Counted from the first letter of the stretch, positions 17,515 to 27,561 are shown. The stretch is DNA of 64,000 bases from Cohaesibacter sp. ES.047 (GCF_900215505.1 NZ_LT907844.1:4883078-4947077), one strand, 5' to 3'. Notes: a model not told the origin generated them from the letters alone. A program made the numbers and translations.

Positions 17515-19014
17515 ATGCGGGAAATCGGCCATTTCATCAACGGCGAGATCGTGGCGGGCTCATCGGGCCGCTTCGCTGATGTCTACAATCCGGCAACCGG
17601 TGAAGTTCAGGCGCAGGTCGCCCTTGCCACCACCGCCGAACTTGATGCCGCAGTTGACGCCGCTGACAAGGCACAGCCAGCGTGGGCGGCGACCAATCCC
17701 CAGCGCCGCGCCCGTGTCATGATGCGCTTTGTCGATCTCATCAACCGCGACATGGACAAGCTGGCCGACGCCCTCTCCTCCGAGCATGGCAAGACCTTTG
17801 TCGACGCCAAGGGGGACGTCCAGCGCGGACTGGAAGTCATCGAATTCTGCATTGGAGCGCCCCATCTCTTGAAAGGGGAATATACAGACAGCGCCGGAAC
17901 CGGCATCGACATGTATTCCATGCGTCAGGCTCTGGGCGTCGTTGCTGGCATCACGCCGTTCAACTTCCCGGCCATGATTCCTTTGTGGAAGCTCGGACCA
18001 GCGCTGGCTTGCGGCAACGCCATGATCCTCAAGCCTTCCGAACGGGATCCATCCGTGCCGCTGATGCTGGCCGAACTGCTCAAGGAAGCGGGCCTTCCCG
18101 ACGGCATCCTGCAGGTCATCAACGGCGACAAAGAGAGCGTAGACGCCATTCTCGACAATGAGACCGTTCAGGCTGTCGGCTTTGTCGGCTCGACCCCGAT
18201 CGCGCATTATATTTATTCCCGCGCCACGGCGAACGGCAAACGCTGCCAGTGCTTTGGTGGAGCCAAGAACCACATGATCATCATGCCCGATGCTGATATG
18301 GATCAGGCAGCGGACGCCCTTGTCGGCGCAGGCTATGGCGCGGCTGGTGAGCGCTGCATGGCCATCTCGGTCGCCGTGCCCGTTGGTGAGGCTACCGCAG
18401 ACCGCCTGATCGAAAAGCTGGTCCCGCGCATCGAAAAACTCAAAGTCGGCCCCTACACCGCAGGCAAGGATGTTGATTATGGCCCGGTTGTCACCAAGGC
18501 CGCCAAGGAAAACATCCTGCGGCTGATTGAAACCGGTGTGGAGCAAGGCGCCAAACTCGTGGTCGATGGTCGTGATTTCCAGCTTCAGGGCTATGAAAAC
18601 GGCTTCTTTGTCGGCCCGCACCTGTTCGACCATGTCACCACCGACATGGACATCTACAAAAAAGAGATTTTTGGCCCGGTCCTGTCCTGCGTGCGCGCCC
18701 AAACCTATGAGGACGCCCTTGGCTACGCCATGGACCATGAATATGGCAACGGCACAGCGATCTACACCCGCGACGGAGACACCGCCCGCAACTTTGCCAA
18801 CCGGATCAACATCGGCATGGTGGGTATCAATGTGCCGATCCCGGTTCCCCTTGCCTATCACACCTTCGGCGGCTGGAAGAAATCCGGCTTCGGCGACCTC
18901 AATCAGCATGGCCCGGACGCCTTCCGCTTCTACACCCGCACGAAGACCGTCACGGCCCGCTGGCCTTCAGGCATCAAGGAAGGGGGCGAATTCAACTTCA
19001 AGGCCATGGACTGA
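17515..19014 (+). CDS. mmsA: Methylmalonate-semialdehyde dehydrogenase (CoA-acylating)
   Basis: The 499-residue enzyme converts methylmalonate semialdehyde, or malonate semialdehyde, with CoA and NAD into propionyl-CoA or acetyl-CoA in valine, beta-alanine and inositol breakdown. Typical blocks are GVVAGITPFNFPAMIPLWKLGPALACGNAMILKPSERDPS, FVGSTPIAHYIYSRA, and the catalytic cysteine in GERCMAISVAVPVG near residue 281. The ending HTFGGWKKSGFGDLNQHGPDAFRFYTRTKTVTARWP is also characteristic. GGGAG precedes the ATG. It is divergent from a LysR gene and followed by a terminator, so it is a single-gene unit. Which of the three pathways it serves is not visible here. Confidence 0.95.
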   Translation: MREIGHFINGEIVAGSSGRFADVYNPATGEVQAQVALATTAELDAAVDAADKAQPAWAATNPQRRARVMMRFVDLINRDMDKLADALSSEHGKTFVDAKGDVQRGLEVIEFCIGAPHLLKGEYTDSAGTGIDMYSMRQALGVVAGITPFNFPAMIPLWKLGPALACGNAMILKPSERDPSVPLMLAELLKEAGLPDGILQVINGDKESVDAILDNETVQAVGFVGSTPIAHYIYSRATANGKRCQCFGGAKNHMIIMPDADMDQAADALVGAGYGAAGERCMAISVAVPVGEATADRLIEKLVPRIEKLKVGPYTAGKDVDYGPVVTKAAKENILRLIETGVEQGAKLVVDGRDFQLQGYENGFFVGPHLFDHVTTDMDIYKKEIFGPVLSCVRAQTYEDALGYAMDHEYGNGTAIYTRDGDTARNFANRINIGMVGINVPIPVPLAYHTFGGWKKSGFGDLNQHGPDAFRFYTRTKTVTARWPSGIKEGGEFNFKAMD

Positions 19015-19083
19015 TCGGCCCATCCGGTTTTGGCAAATACCCAAATCTCAGAAATGAAGTCCCCACGACACTGAGATGGTGAG

Positions 19084-19121
19084 ACACCGCTGCCTGCACA
19101 CGGGCAGCGGTGTTTCTTCTT
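19084..19121 (+). terminator. Intrinsic terminator of mmsA
   Basis: An 11-bp perfect stem ACACCGCTGCC/GGCAGCGGTGT is followed by a T-rich TTCTTCTT tail, 69 bases after the mmsA stop. Confidence 0.8.
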
Positions 19122-19242
19122 CACAAGTGTTAACCGTCAGCGGCGCGGTCCTTCGCTTTATGCTGGAAAAGCCACATTCCCGTCTGTATGGTCGCCTCCT
19201 GATCAACACCAGACGAGCGCACCAAACGCGCAAAGACAGCTC

Positions 19243-20193
19243 ATGGCTCCTCCTTCCCAACCCGATATTCTTGTTTTTGGCGGCGCGCACGTCGACCGCA
19301 TCGCTCGCTCCCATGCGCGACTGGAGCCCGGGCAATCAAACCCCGGCCATCTCAGCCGCTCCGTTGGCGGGGTTGCCGGCAATGTTGCGCGCGGACTTGC
19401 CCGGCTCGAATGGCAGGTGGCACTCAGCACCATCAGCGGTGCTGATGACGATGCCCATTTTCTGAAGCGCGAGCTGGCACGCGAAGGCATCAACACCGAC
19501 CGGATCACAATCAATCCCGACAAGCCGAGCGCCAGCTACACCGCCATCGAGGATCGCAATGGATCACTCAATGCGGCAATTGCCGACATGGACATCTATG
19601 ACAGCTTTCCTGCCGAACAAATCGCGGACTGTCTTGCCGGTCTTGAAAGACCGACCCTGATTCTCACCGACACCAATCTGTCTGCGGATGTGCTCGATCA
19701 GCTTGTCAAAGGCAAGGGCGAGCATACCCTAGCCATCAGCGCTGTTTCTGGTCCCAAAGCCAACCGCGCAGGTGAGTGCCTCTCTGCGCTTGACCTTCTG
19801 TTTTGCAACGAAGAGGAAGCAGCGATTTTGGCGCAGGAATTCGCCGATCCCGAAGCCTTGCCGGAAATCCTGATGGAAGAGGGCGTCAAGTCCGGCATCA
19901 TCACCCGCGGCGATGCGGGCCTCACCGCATGGCAGGGTGACAAGGTGTGGAAGCTCCCGGCCCCGCCTGTCAAAGTCCGATCAACCAATGGCGCAGGCGA
20001 TTGCCTCTGCGCCTGTGTCCTTCACGCCCGCTTGCTCGGCCGCTCTTTTGGAGAGTCTCTGGCCTATGGTATGGCGGGCGCAAACCTTGCCTTGATGAGC
20101 GAGCAATCTGTCCCTGACATGCTCAACAGACAAATGCTGGAAGCCTGCCTCGCAGAGATTCCGCAAGCTGACAAAGAAAGCCAAACCTCATGA
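19243..20193 (+). CDS. psuK: PfkB-family sugar kinase, probable pseudouridine kinase
   Basis: The 316-residue protein is a ribokinase-type kinase. It has the N-terminal substrate block LVFGGAHVDRIARSHARLEPGQSNPGHLSRSVGGVAGNVARGLARL and the C-terminal catalytic signature RSTNGAGDCLCACVLHARLLG, in which GAGD supplies the catalytic Asp. It overlaps psuG by four bases; with that partner, phosphorylation of pseudouridine to pseudouridine 5'-phosphate is the expected reaction. Start choice rests on the first ATG; the ribosome-binding site is weak. The pair would recycle pseudouridine from RNA turnover. Confidence 0.85.
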   Translation: MAPPSQPDILVFGGAHVDRIARSHARLEPGQSNPGHLSRSVGGVAGNVARGLARLEWQVALSTISGADDDAHFLKRELAREGINTDRITINPDKPSASYTAIEDRNGSLNAAIADMDIYDSFPAEQIADCLAGLERPTLILTDTNLSADVLDQLVKGKGEHTLAISAVSGPKANRAGECLSALDLLFCNEEEAAILAQEFADPEALPEILMEEGVKSGIITRGDAGLTAWQGDKVWKLPAPPVKVRSTNGAGDCLCACVLHARLLGRSFGESLAYGMAGANLALMSEQSVPDMLNRQMLEACLAEIPQADKESQTS

Positions 20194-21107
20194 CCGCGTC
20201 CCCCAACATACTGCCCATTGTCTTCGGCTCAGAAGTTGACGCCGCCCGCAAGGAAGGCAAACCCATTGTCGCCCTTGAATCCACGATCATCACCCACGGC
20301 ATGCCCTTCCCGGAAAATGTCGCCACGGCTCTGGAAGTAGAACAGATCATCCGTGATGAAGGCGCTTGCCCGGCAACCATCGCCATCCTCGACGGCACCA
20401 TCCATGTCGGCCTGTCGCGTGAGGACATCGAGGCGCTTGCAGAGCGCGACGATATCATGAAGCTCTCCCGCGCCGACCTTGCCTATGCGCTGGTGGCTGG
20501 CAAAAGCGGCTCGACAACTGTCGCCGCAACTATGATCTGTGCAGCCCAAGCTGGTATAGCCACCTTTGCTACCGGCGGCATCGGCGGTGTACATCGCGGC
20601 GCAGAGGAAAGCTTTGACATATCCGCCGACCTGCAGGAGCTGGCCAAAACTCCCGTGATGGTGGTCTCGGCAGGCGTCAAGGCGCTGCTCGACATTGCCA
20701 AGACCCTGGAGGTGCTCGAAACACTCGGCGTACCGGTTGTTGGCTTCAAGACCGATGAATTCCCGGCCTTCTGGAGCCGGGAAAGCGGCCACACCTGTCC
20801 CTTGCGGATGGATGACGCCGATGAGATTGCAGCCCTTTACACCATGCGCAAGACCCTTGGTCTCGAAGGCGGCATGATCGTCGCCAATCCGGTCCCAGAA
20901 GCTGATGAAATCCCGCGAGCCGAAATGGAAACCGACATCATCGAAGCCATTTCTGAGGCCAACCGGCTCAACGTGACGGGCAAGGATGTCACCCCGTTCG
21001 TTCTGGACCGCATTAAGCATCTGACCGACGGAGACAGCCTGGTGACCAACATCGCCCTCGTGAAAAACAACGCCCGTCTGGCGGCCAAGATTGCAGCTGC
21101 GGTCTAG
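20190..21107 (+). CDS. psuG: Pseudouridine-5'-phosphate glycosidase
   Basis: The 305-residue enzyme splits pseudouridine 5'-phosphate into uracil and ribose 5-phosphate. Family motifs are PIVALESTIITHGMPFPENVATALEVE at the N-terminus, the lysine-containing LVAGKSGSTTVAATM, TGGIGGVHRGAEESFDISADLQELA, and VGFKTDEFPAFWSRESG. The ATG overlaps the psuK stop (ATGA), so the two are translationally coupled. A strong terminator follows at 21139. Confidence 0.95.
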   Translation: MTASPNILPIVFGSEVDAARKEGKPIVALESTIITHGMPFPENVATALEVEQIIRDEGACPATIAILDGTIHVGLSREDIEALAERDDIMKLSRADLAYALVAGKSGSTTVAATMICAAQAGIATFATGGIGGVHRGAEESFDISADLQELAKTPVMVVSAGVKALLDIAKTLEVLETLGVPVVGFKTDEFPAFWSRESGHTCPLRMDDADEIAALYTMRKTLGLEGGMIVANPVPEADEIPRAEMETDIIEAISEANRLNVTGKDVTPFVLDRIKHLTDGDSLVTNIALVKNNARLAAKIAAAV

Positions 21108-21138
21108 TCTGTCTCAAAGAACGGATCCCAAAACAAAC

Positions 21139-21181
21139 AAGGCGGCGCGTCTCATGGGCCATGAAACGCGCCGCCTTTTTA
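21139..21181 (+). terminator. Bidirectional intrinsic terminator between psuG and cckA
   Basis: A long stem built from AGGCGGCGCGT and ACGCGCCGCCT arms, extended by TCATGG/CCATGA around a small loop, is followed by T5 on the plus strand and flanked by A-rich sequence on the other side. It serves psuG and possibly the convergent cckA. Confidence 0.9.
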
Positions 21182-21209
21182 TGATCATTCGCTGATTGAG
21201 ATACCCGGC

Positions 21210-23828
21210 CTATTCGCCCAGCACTTCCTTGATCTTGGTCGCCAACTGCTTGAGCGAGAAGGGCTTGGGCAGGAAGCCGAATTCTTCATTCTCCGGCAGG
21301 TTCTTGGCGAAGGCTTCTTCCGCATAGCCAGACATGAAGATGATCTTCAACTCGGGCCGGATCTTGCGCAATTCACCCAACATTGTTGGTCCGTCCATTT
21401 CAGGCATGACCACATCCGAGACCACAAGATCAATTGGTTCATCAATCTCGCGAATGAGTTCGAGTGCTTCGGCACCTGAGCCCGCCTCATGGACCGTATA
21501 GCCGCGTGACGCCAGCGCACGGGCAGCAAAGGCCCGCACGGCCTCCTCATCTTCAACCAACAGGATCGTGGCGCTGCCGGTCAGATCGACGATGGCTGCA
21601 GAGGCCGGAACACCCTCTGCCTCATTTTCATGGACATGCTCGCCAACATCCGTGCCTTCGACAACCGAAACTGTTTCCGCCACATGGCGCGGCAGGAAGA
21701 TGCGGAACGTGGTGCCCTGCCCCATTTCACTTTCAAGGAAGATGAAGCCGCCAGTCTGCTTGATAATGCCATAGACCGTTGAAAGGCCAAGCCCCGTACC
21801 CTTGCCCACATCCTTGGTGGAGAAGAAGGGCTCGAAGATCTTGTCCCGGATATCGGGGGGAATGCCGGTGCCACTATCAAGCACTTCAAGCAGGACATAT
21901 TCGCCCGGCTCAAGCTGTTTGTAAGGCATCTGCATGGTTTCATCTTCAGACAGATTGCGCGTCTGGATGGTCAGCTGCCCACCCTCGGGCATGGCATCGC
22001 GGGCATTCACCGCCAGATTGACAATGACCTGTTCAAGCTGGTTGAGGTCGGCCTTCACCGGCCAAAGGTCACGCCCGTAGACCAGCTCCAGTTCGACTTT
22101 TTCTCCAAGCAGGCGATCCAGAAGGATCGAAAGATCGGCAAGCACATCCCCGAACGAGAGAATCTGCGGCCTGAGTGTCTGACGCCGCGAGAAGGCCAGC
22201 AGCTGCCTGACGAGAGAGGCGGCCCGGTTGGCATTCTGCTTGATGTTCATGATGTCCTGAAACGCCGGATCGCTTGGCTTGTGGCTGGCAAGCAACAAGT
22301 CGGAAAAGCCGATGATGGCCGTCAGAACGTTGTTGAAGTCATGCGCGACCCCGCCTGCGAGCTGACCGACGGCCTGCATTTTCTGGCTCTGGGTAAACTG
22401 GACTTCCAGTTCTCGTTGCTTTGTGGTTTCCAGCGCATAGACGATAACCTGTTCTTCGTCGGCATCACCGTCTTCGACCCCTGAAAGGAAGAAACGGATC
22501 GTTCGGCTGTCGTCTTCGGCCAGTTCGCATTCCACCGGCAGAATGTTGCTCTTGCCATTCAGCGCTTCGTCGATCGCAGCCGATAATTCGTCGCGGTTTT
22601 TCTCTGCCAGCAGATTGTGGATCGTCGGGGCGGGCTCCTCGTCAGAGGGGCTGTTATCGGGAATGACAGCGGAGAACAACCGCGCAAACGGCGCGTTGGT
22701 GCGCACCACCCGGCCTTCGCCCGTCAGCGCAGCAATGGCAATGGGCGTGTTGTTGAAGAAGCGCGCGAAGCGAACCTCCGCCGCCCGCAATTCTTCTGAG
22801 ATATCCTCGCCCGGACTGCGATTGATCACAATCGTGCGCGATGCGCCCAGTGTTCCGTCAGCGGCGATGGGCACGCGATGCATCAAACGAACCGGCAACC
22901 CCTGCCCGTTGCGTTTGACCAGATCAAGGTCGATCATGTCGGTCCGGCGTCCGCCAGACGATGAGCTGACAGCATCGAGCAAGGCATTGCCATCCCCCGA
23001 GACAAGCTCATTGAGATTGAGATGCCGCGGCTCGAACTGCGCAAGATCATACCCCAGCCAATCGGCCAGCGTGGCGTTCATATAGATGACCTTGCCATCC
23101 GGTTCGGCAGAAAAGAATCCGGCAGGTGCATGATCGAGATAGTTGATGGCGAGTTGAAGCTCCTGAAAGATGTTCTCCTGCCGCTCGCGATCGCGGGTGA
23201 TGTCGCTGACCTGCCACACGGAGAAGGCATCCTTGCCGCCGCCCGTTTCGGTGTCATTGAGCGCACGCACCTTGATGCGGAACCAGCGCGCCTGTGGCGC
23301 GTCTGCATCCGGCACGACGCCCACGGGCCCCTTGAACAGCCGAAATTCCTCAAGCGCCGGGCGTCCGCTGCGGATGGCCTCGGACAGCCGGTAGATGGCC
23401 TCCGCGGCATCTGGTTCGCCGCCAAAGCTGCGTTCGATGGAGCGGATCTCCTCGGCGCTTTGCGCGCCGGTCAGGCGCCCATATTCCGCGTTTGCATAGA
23501 CAATCCGGTCGCGGGCGTCACAAACGAGGACACCATCGCTCATGCTATCCACAAATTGTCGCGTCAGATGGGGCGGAGCGGCCGCATTGCCAAGCTTGAC
23601 CAGCCCAACCGCAAGCCCGAGCAACGACAGGATACCGATACCAGCCAGAACGCTGAGAAACACCAACTGCAAATGGCTACCGATCTGTCCTTTGAAGAAA
23701 ACCAGGGCCGCAGCAACGACCACCAGAAAAACAGCCAGTAACAGCAACCACTTGACACTTCCAGACCGATCAACATGGTCAATCATGGCCTGCGCTGTAT
23801 CCTCGTGGCTCAATTGTCTGCCCATCAT
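21210..23828 (-). CDS. cckA: Hybrid sensor histidine kinase CckA
   Basis: CckA is the cell-cycle kinase/phosphatase at the top of the CckA-ChpT-CtrA phosphorelay. The 872-residue protein has two N-terminal membrane helices (about 26-48 and 53-78) and PAS-like sensor domains. The HisKA motif [22 protein letters not shown] has the phospho-acceptor His near residue 496. An HATPase domain follows ([23 protein letters not shown]). A C-terminal receiver domain ([17 protein letters not shown]) has the phospho-acceptor Asp near residue 805. It starts 64 bases after flhB ends on the same strand, so it may be the last gene of the flgB operon, whose promoter carries a CtrA box. Confidence 0.93.
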   Translation of the reverse strand: MMGRQLSHEDTAQAMIDHVDRSGSVKWLLLLAVFLVVVAAALVFFKGQIGSHLQLVFLSVLAGIGILSLLGLAVGLVKLGNAAAPPHLTRQFVDSMSDGVLVCDARDRIVYANAEYGRLTGAQSAEEIRSIERSFGGEPDAAEAIYRLSEAIRSGRPALEEFRLFKGPVGVVPDADAPQARWFRIKVRALNDTETGGGKDAFSVWQVSDITRDRERQENIFQELQLAINYLDHAPAGFFSAEPDGKVIYMNATLADWLGYDLAQFEPRHLNLNELVSGDGNALLDAVSSSSGGRRTDMIDLDLVKRNGQGLPVRLMHRVPIAADGTLGASRTIVINRSPGEDISEELRAAEVRFARFFNNTPIAIAALTGEGRVVRTNAPFARLFSAVIPDNSPSDEEPAPTIHNLLAEKNRDELSAAIDEALNGKSNILPVECELAEDDSRTIRFFLSGVEDGDADEEQVIVYALETTKQRELEVQFTQSQKMQAVGQLAGGVAHDFNNVLTAIIGFSDLLLASHKPSDPAFQDIMNIKQNANRAASLVRQLLAFSRRQTLRPQILSFGDVLADLSILLDRLLGEKVELELVYGRDLWPVKADLNQLEQVIVNLAVNARDAMPEGGQLTIQTRNLSEDETMQMPYKQLEPGEYVLLEVLDSGTGIPPDIRDKIFEPFFSTKDVGKGTGLGLSTVYGIIKQTGGFIFLESEMGQGTTFRIFLPRHVAETVSVVEGTDVGEHVHENEAEGVPASAAIVDLTGSATILLVEDEEAVRAFAARALASRGYTVHEAGSGAEALELIREIDEPIDLVVSDVVMPEMDGPTMLGELRKIRPELKIIFMSGYAEEAFAKNLPENEEFGFLPKPFSLKQLATKIKEVLGE

Positions 23829-23892
23829 GTATCCCCTGCCTCAGACTGACAGCACATCAGCCAGCACCGCCAAATGAGAAGTTCATCCAACT

Positions 23893-24978
23893 CTATTGGT
23901 TGCGACTAGCCCAACTTGTACGATTCTTCAATTTCATAATATAGCCAATCACTTCAGCCACAGCTTTATAATGCTCTTCTGGCACCTCGTCATCGATATC
24001 CACCGTTGCATAAAGCGCTCGGGTCAGCGGTGGGTTCTCAACCAACGGAATCTTGTGCTCTTTGGCGATTTCACGAATACGCATGGCCGTCTCGTCGACG
24101 CCCTTGGCAACACAGATCGGGGCGCCCATGCCGCTTTCATACTTTAGCGCAACCGAATAGTGGGTCGGGTTGGTCAGCACGACCGTGGCTTCGGGCACAG
24201 CGGCCATCATGCGTTTGCGGCTACGTTCCATACGCACCTGGCGCAACTTCGCCTTGATGTGCGGATCACCCTCGGCCTGCTTGTATTCTTCCTTGATCTC
24301 GCGCATCGACATCTTTTGCTTCTCCTGCCAGCGATTGCGCTGATAGAGATAGTCCATGGCAGCCAGAACCGTCATGACAACGATCACACCGATCACCAGT
24401 TGAAGCGCCAATTCCTGAATGAAGGGCAGGATCTGAATCGGGTCCAGCCCCATCACGAGATCGAGCTTGTCCCTTTGCGGATAAAGGATGACAGTCATCA
24501 GGAATGACACGATGGAAAGCTTCACAAGCCCCTTGACGAAATTGACCAGACTCTCTTTGGAAAACAGACGCTTGAAACCACTGGCGGGAGACACCTTGGA
24601 CATTTTGGGCTTTAGCGGCTCGGTCGAAAAGACGAACTTGTGCTGGATGATGTTGCCGAAAACAGCCATCGCCAAAAGCGCAATCATCGGCGCGATCAGA
24701 ACGCCAAGCATGGCATAGCCCACCTGACCCCAGACCTGCGTCAGAAGAGCACCATCAAGGGTCAACTGATAGGAATGCTCGAAAAAGCCCTTGAGGTTGT
24801 TCGCCGTGCCCTTGGCGACATAGCTCCCCAGTACGGCAACCACAAGACCGGTGCCCATCATGGAGAACCAGGCGGAAACCTCCTGACTCTTGGCGACATC
24901 GCCTTTTTTATGCGCATCATCGAGCCGTTTCTGTGTGGGCTCTTCCGACTTTTCTGCATCATCATTTTCTTCGGCCAT
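23893..24978 (-). CDS. flhB: Flagellar export apparatus protein FlhB
   Basis: FlhB forms part of the membrane export gate of the flagellar type III secretion system and switches its specificity from rod/hook to filament proteins. The 360-residue protein has four hydrophobic helices in the N-terminal two thirds, then the cytoplasmic domain with the self-cleavage site NPTH in VVLTNPTHYSVALKYESG near residue 269. It opens with the usual EEPTQKRLDDAHKKGDVAKSQEV. It lies 55 bases after fliR and is followed by cckA. Confidence 0.97.
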   Translation of the reverse strand: MAEENDDAEKSEEPTQKRLDDAHKKGDVAKSQEVSAWFSMMGTGLVVAVLGSYVAKGTANNLKGFFEHSYQLTLDGALLTQVWGQVGYAMLGVLIAPMIALLAMAVFGNIIQHKFVFSTEPLKPKMSKVSPASGFKRLFSKESLVNFVKGLVKLSIVSFLMTVILYPQRDKLDLVMGLDPIQILPFIQELALQLVIGVIVVMTVLAAMDYLYQRNRWQEKQKMSMREIKEEYKQAEGDPHIKAKLRQVRMERSRKRMMAAVPEATVVLTNPTHYSVALKYESGMGAPICVAKGVDETAMRIREIAKEHKIPLVENPPLTRALYATVDIDDEVPEEHYKAVAEVIGYIMKLKNRTSWASRNQ

Positions 24979-25033
24979 GCAAGCCTCCTAAACCACGCCC
25001 CTGTCCGCCGCGACAAGACGCGCGCACGCGCAG

Positions 25034-25795
25034 CTAACGCGCTATAAATTTGCCCAGAACCATTTCGATATGCCCCATATACCAGGTCATCAGCGTGGTG
25101 AGCATGAGCATGAACAGGATCATACCGATCAGAATGTTGGCAGGCATCGCAATGAAAAACACCTGCAATTGCGGCATCAGGCGCGACAGTATGCCCAGCC
25201 CGAAATAGAAGATCAGTCCATAGACAATGAATGGCGCTGACAGTTTGAGGCCAACCACAAAGGAATCGGCCAGAATTTCGGTCGCATAATCGGCCATGTC
25301 GCCAAGCGGCAACATCTGGTTGACCGGAAATAACTCGTAACTGTCATACATGGCCCCGATCATCAGATAATGCAGATTGGTGACGAAGATCAGCGTGATC
25401 GCCACCGTCGACAGGAAGGTGTTGAGCTGGACCGTCTGCTGTCCGGTGCTTGGATCGGGGCCCATCGCAAAGCTCAAACCAAGCTGAAAGGCAATGGTTG
25501 TCGAGGCGATCTGCAACGCGGCCATGATCAGCTTGACGGACAGGCCCAGCAGCAGCGCGATGAGCATTTCCTTGCCCATGGCAGCCAGAATGCCCGCGAA
25601 CGTTGCTGGTACCACACCATAGTTGCCGGATACCATGGGATAGAGCATCAAGCTGACCATCACCGCCAGTATCAGGCGCACCCGCACGGAAACCGCCTTT
25701 TCCGAGAAACCCGGCATCAACATGAACAGCGTCCCGATGCGGGCAAAGATCAGAATAAAGATGTAGGCGGTTTGCGGAAGAACGTTGAAAAGCAT
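25034..25795 (-). CDS. fliR: Flagellar export apparatus protein FliR
   Basis: A 253-residue, six-helix membrane protein of the export gate complex (FliPQR). It begins MLFNVLPQTAYIFILIFARIGTLFMLMPGF and contains the conserved QLGLSFAMGPDPSTGQQ segment. It lies 36 bases after fliQ and 55 before flhB in the order flgB-flgC-fliE-fliQ-fliR-flhB. Length and hydrophobic pattern are typical of the family. Confidence 0.95.
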   Translation of the reverse strand: MLFNVLPQTAYIFILIFARIGTLFMLMPGFSEKAVSVRVRLILAVMVSLMLYPMVSGNYGVVPATFAGILAAMGKEMLIALLLGLSVKLIMAALQIASTTIAFQLGLSFAMGPDPSTGQQTVQLNTFLSTVAITLIFVTNLHYLMIGAMYDSYELFPVNQMLPLGDMADYATEILADSFVVGLKLSAPFIVYGLIFYFGLGILSRLMPQLQVFFIAMPANILIGMILFMLMLTTLMTWYMGHIEMVLGKFIAR

Positions 25796-25831
25796 TGCGC
25801 GTTTCGCACCTAGCCGGGCCGGTCATAAGCC

Positions 25832-26095
25832 CTAGCCCGTAATGGCACGCTCCATCAACAAACGAGTGAAGCCGCCAAGCGTGGCCCCAAGGAACGGCAT
25901 CGTCAGCATGAGCATGAGAAAGATGGCGATGATCTTGGGAACAAAGACGAGAGTCATTTCCTGAATCTGAGTGAGCGCCTGAAACAGCGCAATGATCACA
26001 CCAACCACCAGACCAACAATCATAATGGGCGCAGATATCTTGATCAGCACCCATATTCCTTCTCGTCCTATATCCAGTACTTCCGGACCGGTCAT
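25832..26095 (-). CDS. fliQ: Flagellar export apparatus protein FliQ
   Basis: An 87-residue protein with two membrane helices (about 16-38 and 52-74), matching the small FliQ subunit of the FliPQR gate. The segment ALFQALTQIQEMTLVFVPKIIAIF between them is the conserved cytoplasmic loop. It is encoded 102 bases after fliE and directly before fliR. Confidence 0.95.
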   Translation of the reverse strand: MTGPEVLDIGREGIWVLIKISAPIMIVGLVVGVIIALFQALTQIQEMTLVFVPKIIAIFLMLMLTMPFLGATLGGFTRLLMERAITG

Positions 26096-26197
26096 TTCAG
26101 GCCTCCTTGAACGCTCGTCAGGCGAGAGTGCATAGCACCAACCCCGTCCGTTCCAATGCCGCCACGATCAACGGCAGGCCTCCAACCCAGCAACGGA

Positions 26198-26518
26198 TCA
26201 GATTGGCATCCGCATGATCTCTTCATAAGCGGAAATCACGCGGTCACGAACGGACACCATGGTTTCCAGTGCCACTTCGGTTTCAGCGACCGCGGTGACG
26301 ACATCGACCACATCGGCCTTGCCATGCACCATGTCCGTTGCGGCTTTTTCCGCAACCTGTCCCTTGTCGAGAACACCGCTCACCCCGTCCTTTACCATTG
26401 CGCCAAAGTCGGGTTTGTTGTCGGCGGCCTGCTGAAGTGTCGGAGTAGAGTTTGTCTGATTCGTCAGCTTTTGGGCCAGATTATATGCATTTGCTGCAGT
26501 CAAAGATGTGTTCAGCAT
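26198..26518 (-). CDS. fliE: Flagellar hook-basal body complex protein FliE
   Basis: The 106-residue protein is the adaptor between the MS ring/export gate and the proximal rod. Its C-terminal half, VVTAVAETEVALETMVSVRDRVISAYEEIMRMPI, is the family hallmark; the N-terminal half is variable. It follows flgC by 71 bases and precedes fliQ. Confidence 0.93.
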   Translation of the reverse strand: MLNTSLTAANAYNLAQKLTNQTNSTPTLQQAADNKPDFGAMVKDGVSGVLDKGQVAEKAATDMVHGKADVVDVVTAVAETEVALETMVSVRDRVISAYEEIMRMPI

Positions 26519-26589
26519 GGTGCCTCTCGTCTTGCCCTATCGGAGCAATGTGTGCTGAAAGCCGTCTTGCCCGGATTAGGTATCCGGCA

Positions 26590-27000
26590 TTAAGCCTTTA
26601 AAATATCGATTGTTTTTGTGATCATCGTGCGTGTTGCAGAAATCACATTGAGGTTTGCCTGATAGCTGCGCTGTGCCTGCTGCAAATCCGTGATTTCAAC
26701 CAGTGTGTTCACATTTGGCAGCTTCACATAGCCGTCTTCGTCGGCCGCCGGATGTCCCGGCTCATAGCGGGTGCGAAAGTCCGACTTATCCGGCAGGATA
26801 CGCCCCAACTCGATGGTTTTCGCCCCCAGCTCCCGGTCGAAACTGGTGCGGAACGTTGGAATCTGGCGCTTGTAGGGATCGGCGCCAGGCTGACGACCCG
26901 TCGACTCGGCGTTGGCAATATTCTCTGAGATCACACGCATACGACCGCTCTGAGCGTGAAGGCCGGAAGCCGCAATCATGATTGATCGCAAGAAATCCAT
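26590..27000 (-). CDS. flgC: Flagellar proximal rod protein FlgC
   Basis: The 136-residue rod component has the N-terminal rod signature IAASGLHAQSGRMRVISENIANAEST and the C-terminal coiled segment QQAQRSYQANLNVISATRTMITKTIDIL. Both termini are expected to pair into the helical core of the axial rod. It is exported without a cleavable signal through the flagellar system. It lies 51 bases downstream of flgB. Confidence 0.95.
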   Translation of the reverse strand: MDFLRSIMIAASGLHAQSGRMRVISENIANAESTGRQPGADPYKRQIPTFRTSFDRELGAKTIELGRILPDKSDFRTRYEPGHPAADEDGYVKLPNVNTLVEITDLQQAQRSYQANLNVISATRTMITKTIDILKA

Positions 27001-27051
27001 CAGGTGTCCTTTCCCTTGTCGTCCGTCGGTTCAAAATGGCCAAAGAGCCTC

Positions 27052-27459
27052 TTAGCGCCTTTGCGAAGCCATCCGGATCATGTTCAGACCCTTGCTGTAG
27101 AGCTGGGTGACTGCCTGAAAATCCATCTGGTTGGTTGTCACCTTCATCATCTGTTCTTCGAGCACCACGGCGTTGCCGCTGGGTGTCGTCTCGAAGCCAT
27201 CAACCTTTTCGCCCACGAGTTTGCCGTCAGGAAAGATCGCGCGACCTTGCAGATGGTGCGAGTTCGTCATACGCGTCTGCAGGCCTTCCGCCTTGAAAGG
27301 CTTGAGGGCGCTGCCAAAATCGAATTCTGACAATTCCTTGACCTTGTAGCCCGGCGAATCCGCGTTCGCGACATTCTCTGACAGCACTTTCTGACGTGCC
27401 TGATGCCAGTGCATCTTGTCGCGCAGCATGGAAAAGAGTTTCAGATCGCTCAGAGCCAA
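27052..27459 (-). CDS. flgB: Flagellar proximal rod protein FlgB
   Basis: First gene of the flgB-flgC-fliE-fliQ-fliR-flhB(-cckA) block. The 135-residue protein has the rod motif MHWHQARQKVLSENVANADSPGYK near its N-terminus and a matching C-terminal helix. I prefer the TTG at 27459 (ALSDLKLFSML after the initiator), preceded by GACGAGG, because homologues begin at this point. The open frame continues 21 codons upstream to another TTG at 27522, but that stretch has no family resemblance. A full CtrA box lies 87 bases upstream. Confidence 0.93.
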   Translation of the reverse strand: MALSDLKLFSMLRDKMHWHQARQKVLSENVANADSPGYKVKELSEFDFGSALKPFKAEGLQTRMTNSHHLQGRAIFPDGKLVGEKVDGFETTPSGNAVVLEEQMMKVTTNQMDFQAVTQLYSKGLNMIRMASQRR

Positions 27460-27545
27460 AAGGTTGCCTCGTCGGTTTGTGCCATTGGATGAGAAACCCG
27501 GCGGCACAGTCACAGTTCTCAAGGCAAATTTTGCCTACCATATGG

Positions 27546-27561
27546 TTAATGAGTTATTAAC
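27546..27561. promoter_or_regulatory. CtrA binding box between flgB and fliO operons
   Basis: The sequence TTAATGAGTTATTAAC is an exact TTAA-N7-TTAAC match to the CtrA consensus. It lies 87 bases before flgB (minus) and 211 before fliO (plus). The flgB operon is the more likely target given distance. Confidence 0.8.

Noticed and set aside
17560-18909. Long minus-strand frame opposite mmsA
   Set aside because: Antisense to a complete mmsA with all catalytic motifs; no start context and no family resemblance.
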